A DNA stretch of 64,000 nucleotides, taken from Pseudomonas protegens CHA0. GTDB taxonomy: Bacteria; Pseudomonadota; Gammaproteobacteria; Pseudomonadales; Pseudomonadaceae. Below, one piece after another: positions 7,950-19,768 of the stretch. The notes beneath the pieces were generated by a model that did not search any database, was not told where the DNA came from, and was given only the letters and a program-made list of their open reading frames with translations. The position numbers and the translations under genes were made by a program. Every line of letters begins with the position of its first letter. The stretch's first letter is position 1. Location: contig NC_021237.1 of the NCBI RefSeq assembly GCF_000397205.1, forward strand, positions 931,001 through 995,000. Direction: 5' to 3'.

Positions 7950-8513
7950 TTAGACACCTGCGTGGTGATACACCGACGCGCTCCAATAGCGGCTGCCACT
8001 CCGCTGTTGGCGAGTCCACCCGCTTGCCAGCAGTTGCTTGGCAATCATCCGATTCATGACGCCATGACCGAGCAGCAGCACCGGCTCTTCGCCGGCAAGG
8101 GCCTGCAGCCGCTGAGCGGCGGCACTGGCACGTTGCTTCGCCGCACCGAAGGATTCGACGCCGCTCGAATAGCCGCACAGCCACAGGACGCGAAAGATGA
8201 AAGCCCAGGTAAACGGCGATAACCGGGGAAATCGCCAGCCACCATGGGGCAGTTGAGCTTCGCAGAACGTCGCGTCAACCACGGCAGGTTTCAGCCCGAG
8301 TACCTCGACGGAGGTCAGGGCCCGAGGCGCGCTGCTTGAAACAACGGTGCTGGCGGTTGCGGCAAGTTGCAGGCTGGCCTGCGGCGCAGGATCGCGGATG
8401 ATTTCGGAGCGGTTGTATTGCGCGATCCAGTCCTTCATCTCAAGCATTGAGATCTTTTCCGCCGCGGCGATCTTTGGCTGGCCGTGACGCATCAGGATGA
8501 TTGTCCTGCTCAC
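7950..8513 (-). CDS. Histidine phosphatase superfamily protein
   Basis: 187 residues. The phosphohistidine motif is intact at the N-terminus (IILMRHGQPK, RHG at residues 9-11) and the second catalytic histidine is in LLLGHGVMNRM near residue 150. The middle part contains a tryptophan/phenylalanine-rich stretch (WRFPRLSPFTWAFIFRVLWL) that may touch the membrane or form a hydrophobic cap. Its start overlaps the stop of the upstream SDR gene by 4 bases (ATGA), so the two are translationally coupled. Substrate unknown. Confidence 0.85.
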   Translation of the reverse strand: MSRTIILMRHGQPKIAAAEKISMLEMKDWIAQYNRSEIIRDPAPQASLQLAATASTVVSSSAPRALTSVEVLGLKPAVVDATFCEAQLPHGGWRFPRLSPFTWAFIFRVLWLCGYSSGVESFGAAKQRASAAAQRLQALAGEEPVLLLGHGVMNRMIAKQLLASGWTRQQRSGSRYWSASVYHHAGV

Positions 8514-9547
8514 CGTTGGTTGTCGTCCTTGGTTTTCGTGAACCCGCCATGTTGCCGATACCAGGCCACGGTGTCAGAAATAGTCTGCTCCAGCGCTCGA
8601 AAATTCACGCCAAGCTCTTGTTCGCTCTTGCGGTGGTTAAAGCTGGTCCGGTTCTCTTCGCGTATCAACAGGCGCACCGTCGCCATGCTCAGCAAAATCG
8701 GCTTGCCGGTCAGGCGCGCGTACACCTCCTGCACCGCCGCCAACAGGTACAGCGCGGGCACTGGCAGTTGCCGGGCAGGGGTTTTGACGCCCGCTATTCG
8801 CCCCAGGAGCGGCACCAACTGGAGCATGTTCAAGCTCTGACCGGCGGCGAGGTAGCGCTCGCCACGGCGGCCATTTTTCGCGGCAGAGATCTGAGCCCAG
8901 GCCACATCACGGGCATCGACCACGGAGAAGGTGCCAGGAATCAGCCCGGGCAGCTTGCCGTTGACCACATCCTTGACCAATTGCCCCGAGGAGGTCGGAC
9001 CCCTGTCGCCCGGGCCCCACATCCAGCCGGGCAGCACCATGCAGGCATGCATCTGCGGGTGGGTGTCGAGGAAGCTCAAGACCTCGCGGTCGGCGAGGAT
9101 CTTGCTGCGGTAGTAGTCATCCGCATCGGCTTCGGCGCGCAGGCAGCTCTCATCGATGGAGGTGCCGGGGGCGCCGTCGAGCACGGCAATCGAAGAGGTG
9201 TGGACAAAGCGGCGTATGCCCGCGCGGTAGGCGTGGTGCAGCAGGTCTCGCGTACCGGTGACATTGATCTTTTCCAGGGCTGCCCAGTGGCTGCCGCCCT
9301 TGTAGTTATCGCGAAAGAACGCCGCGGTATGAAACACCGTATCGCAGCCTTGCAGCGAAGGTGCGAAGGCGTCGATATCGGCCATGTCGCCCACGACCAG
9401 TTCCACACTGGGCAGATCGTTGAACTGCTCTTCACCTTTGGCTCTTGAGCGGACCAGGGCTTTGACGGTGTAGCCACGGGCGACCAGCTCGCGCACCAGG
9501 TTGTTACCCAGCAGGCCGGTTGCGCCCGTCACGAATGCGTTACCCAT
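8510..9547 (-). CDS. Extended SDR / NAD-dependent epimerase-dehydratase family oxidoreductase
   Basis: 345 residues, typical for extended SDRs. The NAD(P) motif GATGLLG lies at residues 8-14, the active-site YxxxK is seen as YYRSK near residue 146, and HTSSIAVLDG marks the catalytic serine region. Such proteins act on nucleotide sugars, flavonoid-like carbonyls or steroids; WGPGDRGPTS and a dihydroflavonol-reductase-like C-terminus favour a small-molecule carbonyl reductase. It starts 3 bases after the SnoaL-like gene and overlaps the phosphatase gene, forming a tight three-gene operon. Confidence 0.88.
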   Translation of the reverse strand: MGNAFVTGATGLLGNNLVRELVARGYTVKALVRSRAKGEEQFNDLPSVELVVGDMADIDAFAPSLQGCDTVFHTAAFFRDNYKGGSHWAALEKINVTGTRDLLHHAYRAGIRRFVHTSSIAVLDGAPGTSIDESCLRAEADADDYYRSKILADREVLSFLDTHPQMHACMVLPGWMWGPGDRGPTSSGQLVKDVVNGKLPGLIPGTFSVVDARDVAWAQISAAKNGRRGERYLAAGQSLNMLQLVPLLGRIAGVKTPARQLPVPALYLLAAVQEVYARLTGKPILLSMATVRLLIREENRTSFNHRKSEQELGVNFRALEQTISDTVAWYRQHGGFTKTKDDNQR

Positions 9548-9550
9548 GGC

Positions 9551-9970
9551 TCAACTCTCCTGCTGTTCGGCTGAGGGCATCAACGCCGCGCTGTCGAAGA
9601 ACACTTCTTCGCGGCAGGCCAAGCCGTCTCTGAAGGTGAAGTGCGCGCTGTAGTGCACGGCAATCGGGCGGCCATGAGGCGGGATCAGCCGGCCCGCCAG
9701 CACCAGAGGGGCGGTGAAGGTACCGGTCAGTAGGGCGGTCAGCGCCAGTCGGTCTTCAGTGACGATAAAGGGCGTCATGGTCACGTGGGCATCAGGGAAC
9801 GCCTCGAACAGGGCGGTCTCCCGTTTGCGCATGGATTCACGGCCGCTTTGCATGCCCATGCCGTCGAGGTAGATGAAGTCTTCGCACACCAGCGCGAGCA
9901 TCGACTCCAGGTCACGGTGGTTGAAGGCACGAGCGGCGCGTTCTGCGTAGTCGTGGGGGCCCGTCGTCAT
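9551..9970 (-). CDS. SnoaL-like / NTF2-fold protein
   Basis: 139 residues from the ATG at 9970; another ATG three codons upstream (9979) is possible. The sequence HDYAERAARAFNHRDLESML, followed by HVTMTPFIVTEDRLALTALL and AVHYSAHFTFRDG, matches the cone-shaped NTF2-like fold used by SnoaL polyketide cyclases and ketosteroid isomerases. Members bind a hydrophobic small molecule, and many are isomerases or hydrolases. First gene of the operon with the SDR and phosphatase; it faces a LysR gene across about 115 bases. Confidence 0.78.
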   Translation of the reverse strand: MTTGPHDYAERAARAFNHRDLESMLALVCEDFIYLDGMGMQSGRESMRKRETALFEAFPDAHVTMTPFIVTEDRLALTALLTGTFTAPLVLAGRLIPPHGRPIAVHYSAHFTFRDGLACREEVFFDSAALMPSAEQQES

Positions 9971-10052
9971 ACAGTGCATTCCAGTGGTTTCGAAGGCCTG
10001 TAGATATACCGGCGAGACCGTGCTTGAAAAACAGCGACTACTGCATAATGGC

Positions 10053-10068
10053 TTTGCATTAATGCAAA
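10053..10068. promoter_or_regulatory. Perfect 16-bp palindrome, likely LysR operator
   Basis: TTTGCATTAATGCAAA is a perfect palindrome lying between the divergent SnoaL-SDR-phosphatase operon and the LysR gene, 18 bases before the LysR start. It contains the T-N11-A spacing of LysR boxes. Position this close to the lysR start fits autorepression. Function is inference. Confidence 0.6.
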
Positions 10069-10086
10069 CCAGGGGGGATGGGAGGT

Positions 10087-10968
10087 ATGGCGTTGCAGGC
10101 AAATTGGGACGATCTTCGGCTGCTGCTGGCCGTCTCGCGGCGTGGCAGTTTTCTTCAGGCGGGCCAGCTGTTGGGTATCGCGGCGTCTACTGTGTCCCGT
10201 CGCCTGACCCAACTGGAAGTGGCCTTGGGTGAGCCGCTGGTTGAACGAGGCGTTGAAGGCTGTTGGCTGACCGCACGGGGCCAGTCCCTGGTGGAAGTGG
10301 CACTGGCGGCGGAAGCCGGCTTGCGGCGCCAAGCGGCGACGGATCTGTCCGGGGTGCAGACGGAGCTCTGTGGCAGTGTCCTGGTGAGTGCCGGAGAGGG
10401 GTTTTCTCCTTGTGTGCTGGAGGCCGCGAGTCGTTTTACGGCCCTGCATCCGCGTTGTTCCGTGGAGTTGCTGGTCACCGCCGACTTTCACAAGATCGTC
10501 CGCGGCGTGGCCGATATTGCAGTACGCACCGCGCACCTGGGCGAGCCCTCGCTGATCTATCGGCCCCTGGGCAAGCTCGCCTACGGCGTCTTCGCCCAGG
10601 CTGGCTATCTGCAGCGGTTCCCGGAGGTGACCTTGGCGACTGCGGCCAACATCGCCTTGCTTCCGCCGCTGGATATGTTGCCGCAAATGCGTGCCGCCAA
10701 GGCAGCAGGCCTGGACCGTGGGCAAATCAGCGTGGACTCGTTCGCCGTGCAACTGGAGTCGGTGAGGCGAGGCCTGGGCGTGGCGGTACTGCCGCGCATT
10801 CTGGCGAAGGACCTGACCGAGGTGTTCCCGGAGCTTGAACTTCCAGATATGGAGGTCTACCTGGTCACCCGGCCTCAGGCGTTGAAGCAGGCGCACATCC
10901 GAGGCTTCTTTGAGATATTGGAGCAGGTCATGCTCGACGTTCTGGAGGTTGAAAGGGGCGACGATTGA
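10087..10968 (+). CDS. LysR-family transcriptional regulator
   Basis: 293 residues from the ATG at 10087; an ATG three codons earlier (10078) is possible, but only the later one has a purine-rich site (AGGGGGG) at a usable distance. The winged helix-turn-helix is at about residues 5-60 (LRLLLAVSRRGSFLQAGQLL then ASTVSRRLTQLE), and the effector domain follows. This short-spaced type (VSRRLTQLEVALGEPLVERG) is common among regulators of divergently transcribed oxidoreductase operons, which is the arrangement here. Confidence 0.92.
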   Translation: MALQANWDDLRLLLAVSRRGSFLQAGQLLGIAASTVSRRLTQLEVALGEPLVERGVEGCWLTARGQSLVEVALAAEAGLRRQAATDLSGVQTELCGSVLVSAGEGFSPCVLEAASRFTALHPRCSVELLVTADFHKIVRGVADIAVRTAHLGEPSLIYRPLGKLAYGVFAQAGYLQRFPEVTLATAANIALLPPLDMLPQMRAAKAAGLDRGQISVDSFAVQLESVRRGLGVAVLPRILAKDLTEVFPELELPDMEVYLVTRPQALKQAHIRGFFEILEQVMLDVLEVERGDD

Positions 10969-11083
10969 ATGCTGGGAGTGCGCGCTCTTGAACGAGCGTA
11001 TGGCGTCAGGTGGCGTGGAGCGTGCTGGGCGTCTGTGGGCCTGGATACGCGCCCGATCATGGCACTCACTGAGTTTCAGGCAC

Positions 11084-11113
11084 AAAAAAAGACGTCCGTG
11101 GACGTCTTTTTTT
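11084..11113. terminator. Bidirectional intrinsic terminator
   Basis: Seven A, a GACGTCC/GGACGTC stem with a two-base loop, then seven T: an unbroken 14-bp symmetric hairpin. It can stop the rightward LysR transcript and the leftward tmRNA, whose 3' end is only 8 bases away. Confidence 0.9.
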
Positions 11114-11120
11114 GATCATT

Positions 11121-11514
11121 TGGTGGAGCCGGGGGGATTTGAACCCCCGTCCGCCAGTACTCCGCTGTCGGTACTACATGCTTAGCCGTGTCTATTGAGT
11201 TAACCCTCAGCGACCCGACGGGCAGGGTGCTTTGGGCGAGTTGTGTAAGTTTTAGCCGCTTCGTCCACAACGTACTGCACGGCGATTCTGTTCTATATGA
11301 CAATCATTTTGGGTTTACAGACATCCCCTGATGATTGCTGGACCCGAAGGTACCAGGGGGGAAGGGCTAAGGCTGCTTACGCAGCGAGAGCGTAATCCCC
11401 GTAGGTTTCGTCATTGGCAACTATAGGAAGTTGCAACAGTGGATTTACGAGTTCTGTTACCAACTCGGCATGCACCTAAAGTTTCGCAACCGGCGTCGAA
11501 TCCTAAACGGCCCC
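11121..11514 (-). ncRNA. ssrA: tmRNA (ssrA)
   Basis: Read on the minus strand, it begins GGGGCCGTTTAGGATTCGAC, the conserved tmRNA 5' end, and finishes with a T-arm (GGTTCAAATCC) and the acceptor strand closing with CCGGCTCCACCA. The tag reading frame, from the GCC resume codon at 11416-11418 to the TAA at 11377-11379, encodes ANDETYGDYALAA. It rescues stalled ribosomes together with SmpB, encoded at 20811-21293. The ALAA ending is what ClpXP/ClpAP recognise. About 394 bases, the normal size for pseudomonads. Four pseudoknots are expected but I did not fold them. Confidence 0.96.
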
Positions 11515-11516
11515 GA

Positions 11517-11540
11517 ACCTGTTGTGCATTACCAACAGGT
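11517..11540. repeat. 8-bp inverted repeat at the ssrA 5' end
   Basis: ACCTGTTG (11517-11524) and CAACAGGT (11533-11540) form a perfect inverted repeat with an 8-base spacer, placed -3 to -26 relative to the predicted tmRNA 5' end. It overlaps where the core promoter should be. It may be an operator or a hairpin for the upstream small gene. Confidence 0.5.
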
Positions 11541-11570
11541 GGGCGGATTCTACGCTAACCGAGGCCAGAA

Positions 11571-11590
11571 GGCCAACCCGAAGGTTGGCC
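11571..11590 (-). terminator. Hairpin after the small exported-protein gene
   Basis: GGCCAACC-CGAA-GGTTGGCC forms a perfect 8-bp stem 13 bases past the stop of the gene at 11603-11890. No T run follows on the minus strand, so it may be a weak or RNA-stabilising terminator. Confidence 0.5.
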
Positions 11591-11602
11591 CAATGCATCG
11601 GC

Positions 11603-11890
11603 CTACTGATCGCCCTTGGTGTTGTTCTGCAATTGCTGGATGGCCTGGGTGGTCAGGGAGATGCAGTTCTTGGTGCCTTCCTCGGTGCCTTTGGCGTGTT
11701 CGGCGGTGGCTTGCTGGACCTTGGCGTCGATGTCGCTGCTCAGGTCCGAGCTCATGGCTTCGGTGCTGACCTTGGCATCCTTGATTTTTTGCAGGTTGAT
11801 CTGGCACAGGTCCTCTTGCCCGGCGGCAAACACCGGGGAGGCCAGCATCGCGGCGGTAATGAACAGTCCAGCCAGTGCGGAACGCTTCAT
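11603..11890 (-). CDS. Small exported protein of unknown function
   Basis: 95 residues. Residues 1-22 are a clear Sec signal peptide (MKRSALAGLFITAAML then SPVFA), with cleavage expected before AGQED. The mature part is about 73 residues, helical, and has two cysteines that could form a disulfide (in EDLCQIN and KNCISL). A strong AAGGAG site precedes the ATG. I know no function; the product should be periplasmic. It lies upstream of ssrA on the same strand. Confidence 0.75.
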   Translation of the reverse strand: MKRSALAGLFITAAMLASPVFAAGQEDLCQINLQKIKDAKVSTEAMSSDLSSDIDAKVQQATAEHAKGTEEGTKNCISLTTQAIQQLQNNTKGDQ

Positions 11891-12056
11891 GGTTATCTCC
11901 TTGATCGCAGGGGCTCGGTGTTGCCGGTCAACAGGGCCGGCTGCCGAGTGGGCTAAGCCCTTTTTTGCGGGCCTAGAAAATGGACTGTAGCCGCGCTCTG
12001 GGGTTCTGTTTTTTTTTCGAAGAAATGAAAAAGCCAGGGGCGTCTTCCGCCAGGCA

Positions 12057-12081
12057 CAAAAAAGGGGCGAAAACGCCCCTT
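12057..12081 (-). terminator. Terminator of the lactate operon
   Basis: On the minus strand GGGGCG-TTTT-CGCCCC is followed by six T. It lies 20 bases after the stop of the D-lactate dehydrogenase gene. Confidence 0.85.
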
Positions 12082-12100
12082 GGTTGCGCGATTCGATGGC

Positions 12101-14907
<2,807 letters not shown>

Positions 14908-14911
<4 letters not shown>

Positions 14912-15579
14912 TGGTCCTCCAGGATCAGCACCACCAGGTCTTTCGGGCCGTGGGCGCCGTAAGCCAGGACTTGCTCGATATCAGCGGTCTTCGACGGGCC
15001 GGATACCAGCAGCGCGTTGGTCGGCATGCCGGCGGCCCAGTTCATCTGTTGCTGCACCTGATAGAAGTTGTCGCGGATCTCGCTGGCCTTGAGCAGGGCG
15101 AAATGCACCGGCGGCACCAGGCTCATCAGCCGCGGCTCTTCCCGGGTCGGCCAGAGGATCAGGCTGCCGGTGGCGGCGATGGCGCCCAGGGTGGTAGTGA
15201 GGCTGGCCGGGGTGTCGTTGAACAGCTCGGCTTTCCATTCTTCCACCGGGCGGTCGTAGGCCTTGAGCGCCGGCAGTTGCGGCTGCTCGGCCCAGTACTG
15301 GGTGACCCGCTGGCCGTGGGGCGTGCTCGGGGCGATCAGCAGGCTGGGCAACTGGCGTTCCTGTAGCAGGCGGGCCAGCAGCTCCGGCCAGTCGGCGCCG
15401 TTGCTCAGGTGAATCTCGGTGTGCACCGCTTCCATCTGTTTGCGCAGTTGCGGGATGCGTTGTTCCGCGCTGTAGGTGTAAGGCTCGGTGACCAGCGCCT
15501 CGTCGAAGTTATCCACAATCGGCGTGGTGCCGCTCAGGCTGTTGCGCAGCTTGGCGAGGATGTTGTGTTTCGCGCTCAT
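14908..15579 (-). CDS. lutC: L-lactate utilisation protein LutC/LldG
   Basis: 223 residues with the LUD domain (LutC/YkgG family): GAIAATGSLILWPTREEPRL, then ALLVSGPSKTADIEQVLAYG, and a final HGPKDLVVLILED. It is the third subunit of the LutABC (LldEFG) complex that oxidises L-lactate to pyruvate without a flavin LldD. Its ATG shares one base with the lutB stop and its end overlaps dld by 4 bases. Confidence 0.93.
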
Positions 15580-17033
15580 CAGCGGTCTCCCTGCGTGTCC
15601 AGGTGCTCACGGGCCAGATCATGCAGCGACCGGGCGGCGGGTTTTGGCGCACTGTGGTTCTGCGTCCAGGGGCCGACCTTGCTCGGGGTGAGGGCGCGCA
15701 GCCGGGTGGCGGCCAGGGTGAACAGGCGATACAGGCGCGGTGAGCTGTTGAGACGGGCCCAGGCGTTCCAGATGAAACGTTCCTTGCGCGAGTACTTGCT
15801 GCCCTGGCCGCGCATTACTTGATGGGGGCTGTCGGGGGCCTTGACGTTTTCTTCCCGCAGTCGGCGCAGCAGCGCCGGGATCGGGATCTTCACCGGGCAG
15901 ACTTCGCCACAGGCGCCGCACAGTGACGAGGCGCTGGGGTGATCCGGCACCTTGGCCAGACCGACCATGTGCGGGGTGATGATCTTGCCGATCGGCCCCG
16001 GGTAGACCTCGCCATAAGTGTGGCCGCCGACCCGGGTGTAGACCGGGCAGTGGTTCATGCAGGCGCCGCAGCGGATGCAGTTCAGGGTCTGGCGCAGTTC
16101 GCTGTCGGCAAACGCCTGGCTGCGGCCGTTGTCCAGCAGCACCAAGTGCACTTCCTGGGGGCCGTCGAGCTCATGCTCTTTGCGCGGGCCGGAGATCATG
16201 TTGACGTATGTAGTGATGGGCTGGCCCAGGGCCGAGCGGGTCAGCAGTGAAAGCAGCGGCACCACGTCCCGCAGGTTCTCGACGACTTTCTCGATCCCGG
16301 TGACGGCGATGTGCACTGGCGGCACGGTGGTGGACATGCGCCCGTTGCCTTCGTTTTCCACCAGCAGCAGGGTGCCGGTCTCGGCCACGGCGAAGTTGAC
16401 GCCGGAGACGCCGATATCGGCTTCGAAGAATTTCTGCCGCAAGACCTTGCGACCGATCTGAATGAGTTGGTCAACGTCCTTGGTGTACTCCACGCCGAGT
16501 TTGTCGTGGAACAAGGACGCGACCTGACCGGCATTCTTGTGGATCGCCGGCATAATGATGTGTGAAGGCTTCTCGTGGTCGAGCTGGACGATGAACTCGC
16601 CCATGTCCGACTCAAGGCATTCAATGCCTTGTTCAGCGAGGACATGGTTCATTTCCATCTCTTCGCTGACCATCGATTTGCCCTTGATCACTTGCCGCGC
16701 CTCGTGAGCGCGGATGATCGAGAGGACGATGCCATTGGCTTCGTCCACCGTTTCCGCCCAGTGCACTGTCACACCGTTGCGGGTCAGGTTCTGTTCCAGG
16801 CGCTCGAGCAGGTCGGGCAGCTTGGACAACGCCCGGGCGCGAATCGCGTTGCCCAGGGCGCGCAGGTGTTCTCTTTCGTGGGCATCGCTGAACGAAGCCG
16901 CACGCTTGGCCATGAGTGAATCCATGGCACTGCGAAAGTTGTTTCGCAGTTGTTGGTCACCCAGGGCCTGGTGGGCCCGGGTGCGAAAATCGTCCGCCAG
17001 CGTCGTGGTCGGAATCAGCTCTGGGGTGCTCAT
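15579..17033 (-). CDS. lutB: L-lactate utilisation Fe-S protein LutB/LldF
   Basis: 484 residues. An N-terminal LUD domain (VSGVNFAVAETGTLLLVENE) is followed by two 4Fe-4S ferredoxin clusters (CIRCGACMNHCPVY near residue 310 and CGACGEVCPVKIP near 360) and a C-terminal extension rich in basic residues. It is the central electron-transfer subunit of LutABC. The start at 17033 overlaps the lutA stop (ATGA); a longer upstream frame lies inside lutA and is not credible. Confidence 0.94.
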   Translation of the reverse strand: MSTPELIPTTTLADDFRTRAHQALGDQQLRNNFRSAMDSLMAKRAASFSDAHEREHLRALGNAIRARALSKLPDLLERLEQNLTRNGVTVHWAETVDEANGIVLSIIRAHEARQVIKGKSMVSEEMEMNHVLAEQGIECLESDMGEFIVQLDHEKPSHIIMPAIHKNAGQVASLFHDKLGVEYTKDVDQLIQIGRKVLRQKFFEADIGVSGVNFAVAETGTLLLVENEGNGRMSTTVPPVHIAVTGIEKVVENLRDVVPLLSLLTRSALGQPITTYVNMISGPRKEHELDGPQEVHLVLLDNGRSQAFADSELRQTLNCIRCGACMNHCPVYTRVGGHTYGEVYPGPIGKIITPHMVGLAKVPDHPSASSLCGACGEVCPVKIPIPALLRRLREENVKAPDSPHQVMRGQGSKYSRKERFIWNAWARLNSSPRLYRLFTLAATRLRALTPSKVGPWTQNHSAPKPAARSLHDLAREHLDTQGDR

Positions 17034-17854
17034 TGTGCACCTCCAGTACGTTGCCAGAGGAAGCTCGCCAGGTGCTGGCCGCGCAATGCCTCTTGCTGTT
17101 TCTCCAGCGCGCCGTTGATGTTCATCAAGCAGCCGCAGTCGGCACTCAGCACCTGATGTGCGCCGGATTCCTTCAGCGCGCGGGTCTTGTCCGCGACCAT
17201 GGCGCCGGAGATGTCCGGCATTCGGACGCTGAAAGTCCCGCCAAAGCCACAGCATTCGCTTTCGTGGCTGTGTTCTACCCGTTCCACATTGCTCAGCTGT
17301 GACAGCAACTCACGGCCGTGCAGGTGGGTGTTCATTTCCCGGCGTGCCGAGCACGAGGTGTGCAAGGCCACCTTGACCGGAGCGCCACTGTCCTTGAGCT
17401 GCACCTTGCACACGTGCAGGAGGAACTCGGCCAGTTCATAGGTGCGGGCGGCCAGGGCCTGCACTTGTTGCAACGTCTCGGGCTCGTCCTTGAACAAGTC
17501 CGCGTAATGCTCGCGCAGCATGCCCGCGCAGGAACCCGACGGCACCACCACCGGATAGTCGCCGGCAAACAGCGCCAGTTGCGAGCGGGCCACGGTGCGC
17601 GCCTGCTCGGTGTAACCCGAGGTGTAGGCCGGTTGTCCGCAGCAGCTTTGCCCTTGCGGGTACTCCACGCGAATGCCTTCGCGCTCCAGCAGGTGAATCG
17701 CGTCCATCCCGGCTTCGGGATAGAACAGGTCGACCACACAAGTGCCGAACAGGTAGACCCGCGACGGTTTCGCGCTGGGGTACTGCCGGGGTTCGGCCAG
17801 CGGCGGTGCGACACGGGTCGCATTGGGCACGGCGTTGTAGAAAAGCTCGCTCAT
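17030..17854 (-). CDS. lutA: L-lactate utilisation protein LutA/LldE
   Basis: 274 residues with two CCG cysteine-rich domains (QSCCGQPAYTSGYTEQA and ECCGFGGTFSVRMPDIS), which bind Fe-S cofactors as in heterodisulfide-reductase subunits. First subunit of LutABC. The N-terminus is a little longer than in minimal LutA proteins (about 25 extra residues before RVYLFGTCVVD), so translation may begin further in. Lies 151 bases after lldP and probably shares its transcript. Confidence 0.93.
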   Translation of the reverse strand: MSELFYNAVPNATRVAPPLAEPRQYPSAKPSRVYLFGTCVVDLFYPEAGMDAIHLLEREGIRVEYPQGQSCCGQPAYTSGYTEQARTVARSQLALFAGDYPVVVPSGSCAGMLREHYADLFKDEPETLQQVQALAARTYELAEFLLHVCKVQLKDSGAPVKVALHTSCSARREMNTHLHGRELLSQLSNVERVEHSHESECCGFGGTFSVRMPDISGAMVADKTRALKESGAHQVLSADCGCLMNINGALEKQQEALRGQHLASFLWQRTGGAQ

Positions 17855-18005
17855 CAGGCGTGTCTCCGGGTGGTCCCGGTTATTCGTCCGTCGAGGCGGC
17901 TGAAAGATAAACCAGCAAGCTTTCAGCAGCCTTGCAGACCGGGTGGTGAATGACTGACGCCGCGGGTGAGGGCGGCGTCGGTTCCATCGGTGTCGCAGGT
18001 GTTGC

Positions 18006-19700
18006 TTAGTGCACCAGCATGCCGGTGAACCAGTAGGCCTGGGCCAGGGTGATCAGACCGACAATAGTGGCAAAGAACAGACTGTGCTTGAGGGTGAAGC
18101 GGAACAGGTCCGATTCCTTGCCCACCAGGCCGGTGGCGGCGCAGGCCACGGCGATCGATTGCGGCGAGATCATTTTGCCGGTCACGCCGCCGCTGGTGTT
18201 GGCCGCGACCAGCAGGGTGTCATTGACCCCGATCTGGTGCGCGGTGGTGGCTTGCAGCGAGCTGAACAGAGCGTTGGACGAGGTATCGGAACCGGTGAGG
18301 AACACCCCGAGCCAGCCCAGGAACGGCGAGAAGAACGGGAATGCTGCCCCCGTCGCCGCCAGGACCAGGGCCATGGTCGAAGACATGCCCGAGTAGTTGG
18401 TGACGAAGGCGAACGCCAGCACCATGCCGATGGATAGGATCGGCCAGCGCAGCTCGTAGAAGGTCTCTTTCAAAGTGGTCAGACCAGTTTTGAAGTTGAT
18501 CTTCAGCACCAGCATGGAGATCAGCGCGGAGAAGAAAATCGCCGTGCCAGTGGCGGAGATCGGGTCGAGCTTGAACACCGCCGGGATGGCCGTTGGCGTG
18601 GTCACGATCGGCGCCATCTTGATCACCAGCTGATCCAGATGCGGGATGGCGAAGTTGAACACCCAGCCGTACATCGAGCCGCCGGCGGCGAACATCGCCT
18701 TGAAGGGCTTGAGGGTCCAGATGGTCACCAGCACGGTGAGGATCAGGAACGGCGACCAGGCCTTGAAGATCTGGCCCAGGCTGTAGGGCGAGGCCTGGGT
18801 TTGGCGTGGCTGGCCGAAGCCACCGGCACTGGCGGTGATGGCCGCGCTGGAGGTGGCACCGGCGATCTGTGCACCGGCGGTGCGCTTGGGTTGCCAGATT
18901 TTCAGGAACAGGGTCAGGGAGATCAGGCTGGCCAGGGCCGAGGTGATGTCCGGCAGTTCCGGGCCGATGAAGTTCGAGGTGAAGTACTGGGTAATGGCAA
19001 AGCTCAGGCCAGCCACCAGGGCGGCGGGCCAGGTCTCTTTGACGCCGCGCATACCGTCCATCATGAACACCAGCCAGAACGGCACGAACAGCGACAGCAG
19101 CGGCAGTTGGCGGCCGGTCATGGCGCCGATCTTGAAGGCGTCGATGCCCGTCACCTGGCCGGCGACGATGATCGGAATCCCCAGGGCGCCGAAGGCCACG
19201 GGCGCGGTGTTGGCGATCAGGCACAGGCCGGCGGCGTACAGCGGGTTGAAGCCCAGGCCCACCAGCAGGGCGGCGGTGATCGCCACTGGCGCGCCAAAGC
19301 CGGCAGCCCCTTCAAGGAAGGCGCCGAAGCAGAAACCGATCAGCAGCACCTGCAGGCGCTGGTCGTCGGTGATCGACAGCACCGAGCTGCGGATGATTTC
19401 GAACTGGCCGCTCTTCACGGTCAGCTTGTAGAGGAAAACGGCGGCGACAATGATCCAGGCGATGGGCCACAGACCGTAGGCAAATCCATAGCCAGCGGCA
19501 GCGAGGGCCATGTCGGCGGGCATCTGGAAGGCGAAGATCGCCACCAGGATCGACAAGGCCAGGGTGATACTCCCGGCGACGTGTCCTTTGAGACGGAACA
19601 CGGCCAGAGCCAGGAAGAAAAACACGATCGGGATGACGGCGGCGAGGGCGGACAGGCCGAGGCTGCCAAGCGGGCTATAGAGCTGTTGCCAGGTTTGCAT
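18006..19700 (-). CDS. lldP: L-lactate permease LldP
   Basis: 564 residues, about 13 membrane helices, LctP family. Family signatures include [17 protein letters not shown] near residue 125 and [17 protein letters not shown] near 480. It takes up L- and D-lactate (and glycolate) with protons. First gene of the operon, running from the palindromic site at 19752 toward dld. Confidence 0.95.
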   Translation of the reverse strand: MQTWQQLYSPLGSLGLSALAAVIPIVFFFLALAVFRLKGHVAGSITLALSILVAIFAFQMPADMALAAAGYGFAYGLWPIAWIIVAAVFLYKLTVKSGQFEIIRSSVLSITDDQRLQVLLIGFCFGAFLEGAAGFGAPVAITAALLVGLGFNPLYAAGLCLIANTAPVAFGALGIPIIVAGQVTGIDAFKIGAMTGRQLPLLSLFVPFWLVFMMDGMRGVKETWPAALVAGLSFAITQYFTSNFIGPELPDITSALASLISLTLFLKIWQPKRTAGAQIAGATSSAAITASAGGFGQPRQTQASPYSLGQIFKAWSPFLILTVLVTIWTLKPFKAMFAAGGSMYGWVFNFAIPHLDQLVIKMAPIVTTPTAIPAVFKLDPISATGTAIFFSALISMLVLKINFKTGLTTLKETFYELRWPILSIGMVLAFAFVTNYSGMSSTMALVLAATGAAFPFFSPFLGWLGVFLTGSDTSSNALFSSLQATTAHQIGVNDTLLVAANTSGGVTGKMISPQSIAVACAATGLVGKESDLFRFTLKHSLFFATIVGLITLAQAYWFTGMLVH

Positions 19701-19751
19701 AATGGGGTGGCCCCTAATTGTTGTTGGTCAGGCACTGCTAGCGTCTTGGTT

Positions 19752-19768
19752 AATTGGTAAGACCAATT
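19752..19768. promoter_or_regulatory. LldR operator (perfect palindrome)
   Basis: AATTGGTAAGACCAATT is a perfect inverted repeat around a central base and matches the FadR-subfamily GntR consensus TNGTNNNACNA. It sits between the divergent lldP and lldR genes, 52 bases from the lldP start. I recall a very similar lactate-responsive site for P. aeruginosa LldR. Confidence 0.85.

Noticed and set aside
4227..11000. A defence island in the accessory part
   Set aside because: No nuclease, methylase, NTPase, retron or toxin gene; the content is acetyltransferases, regulators and small-molecule enzymes.
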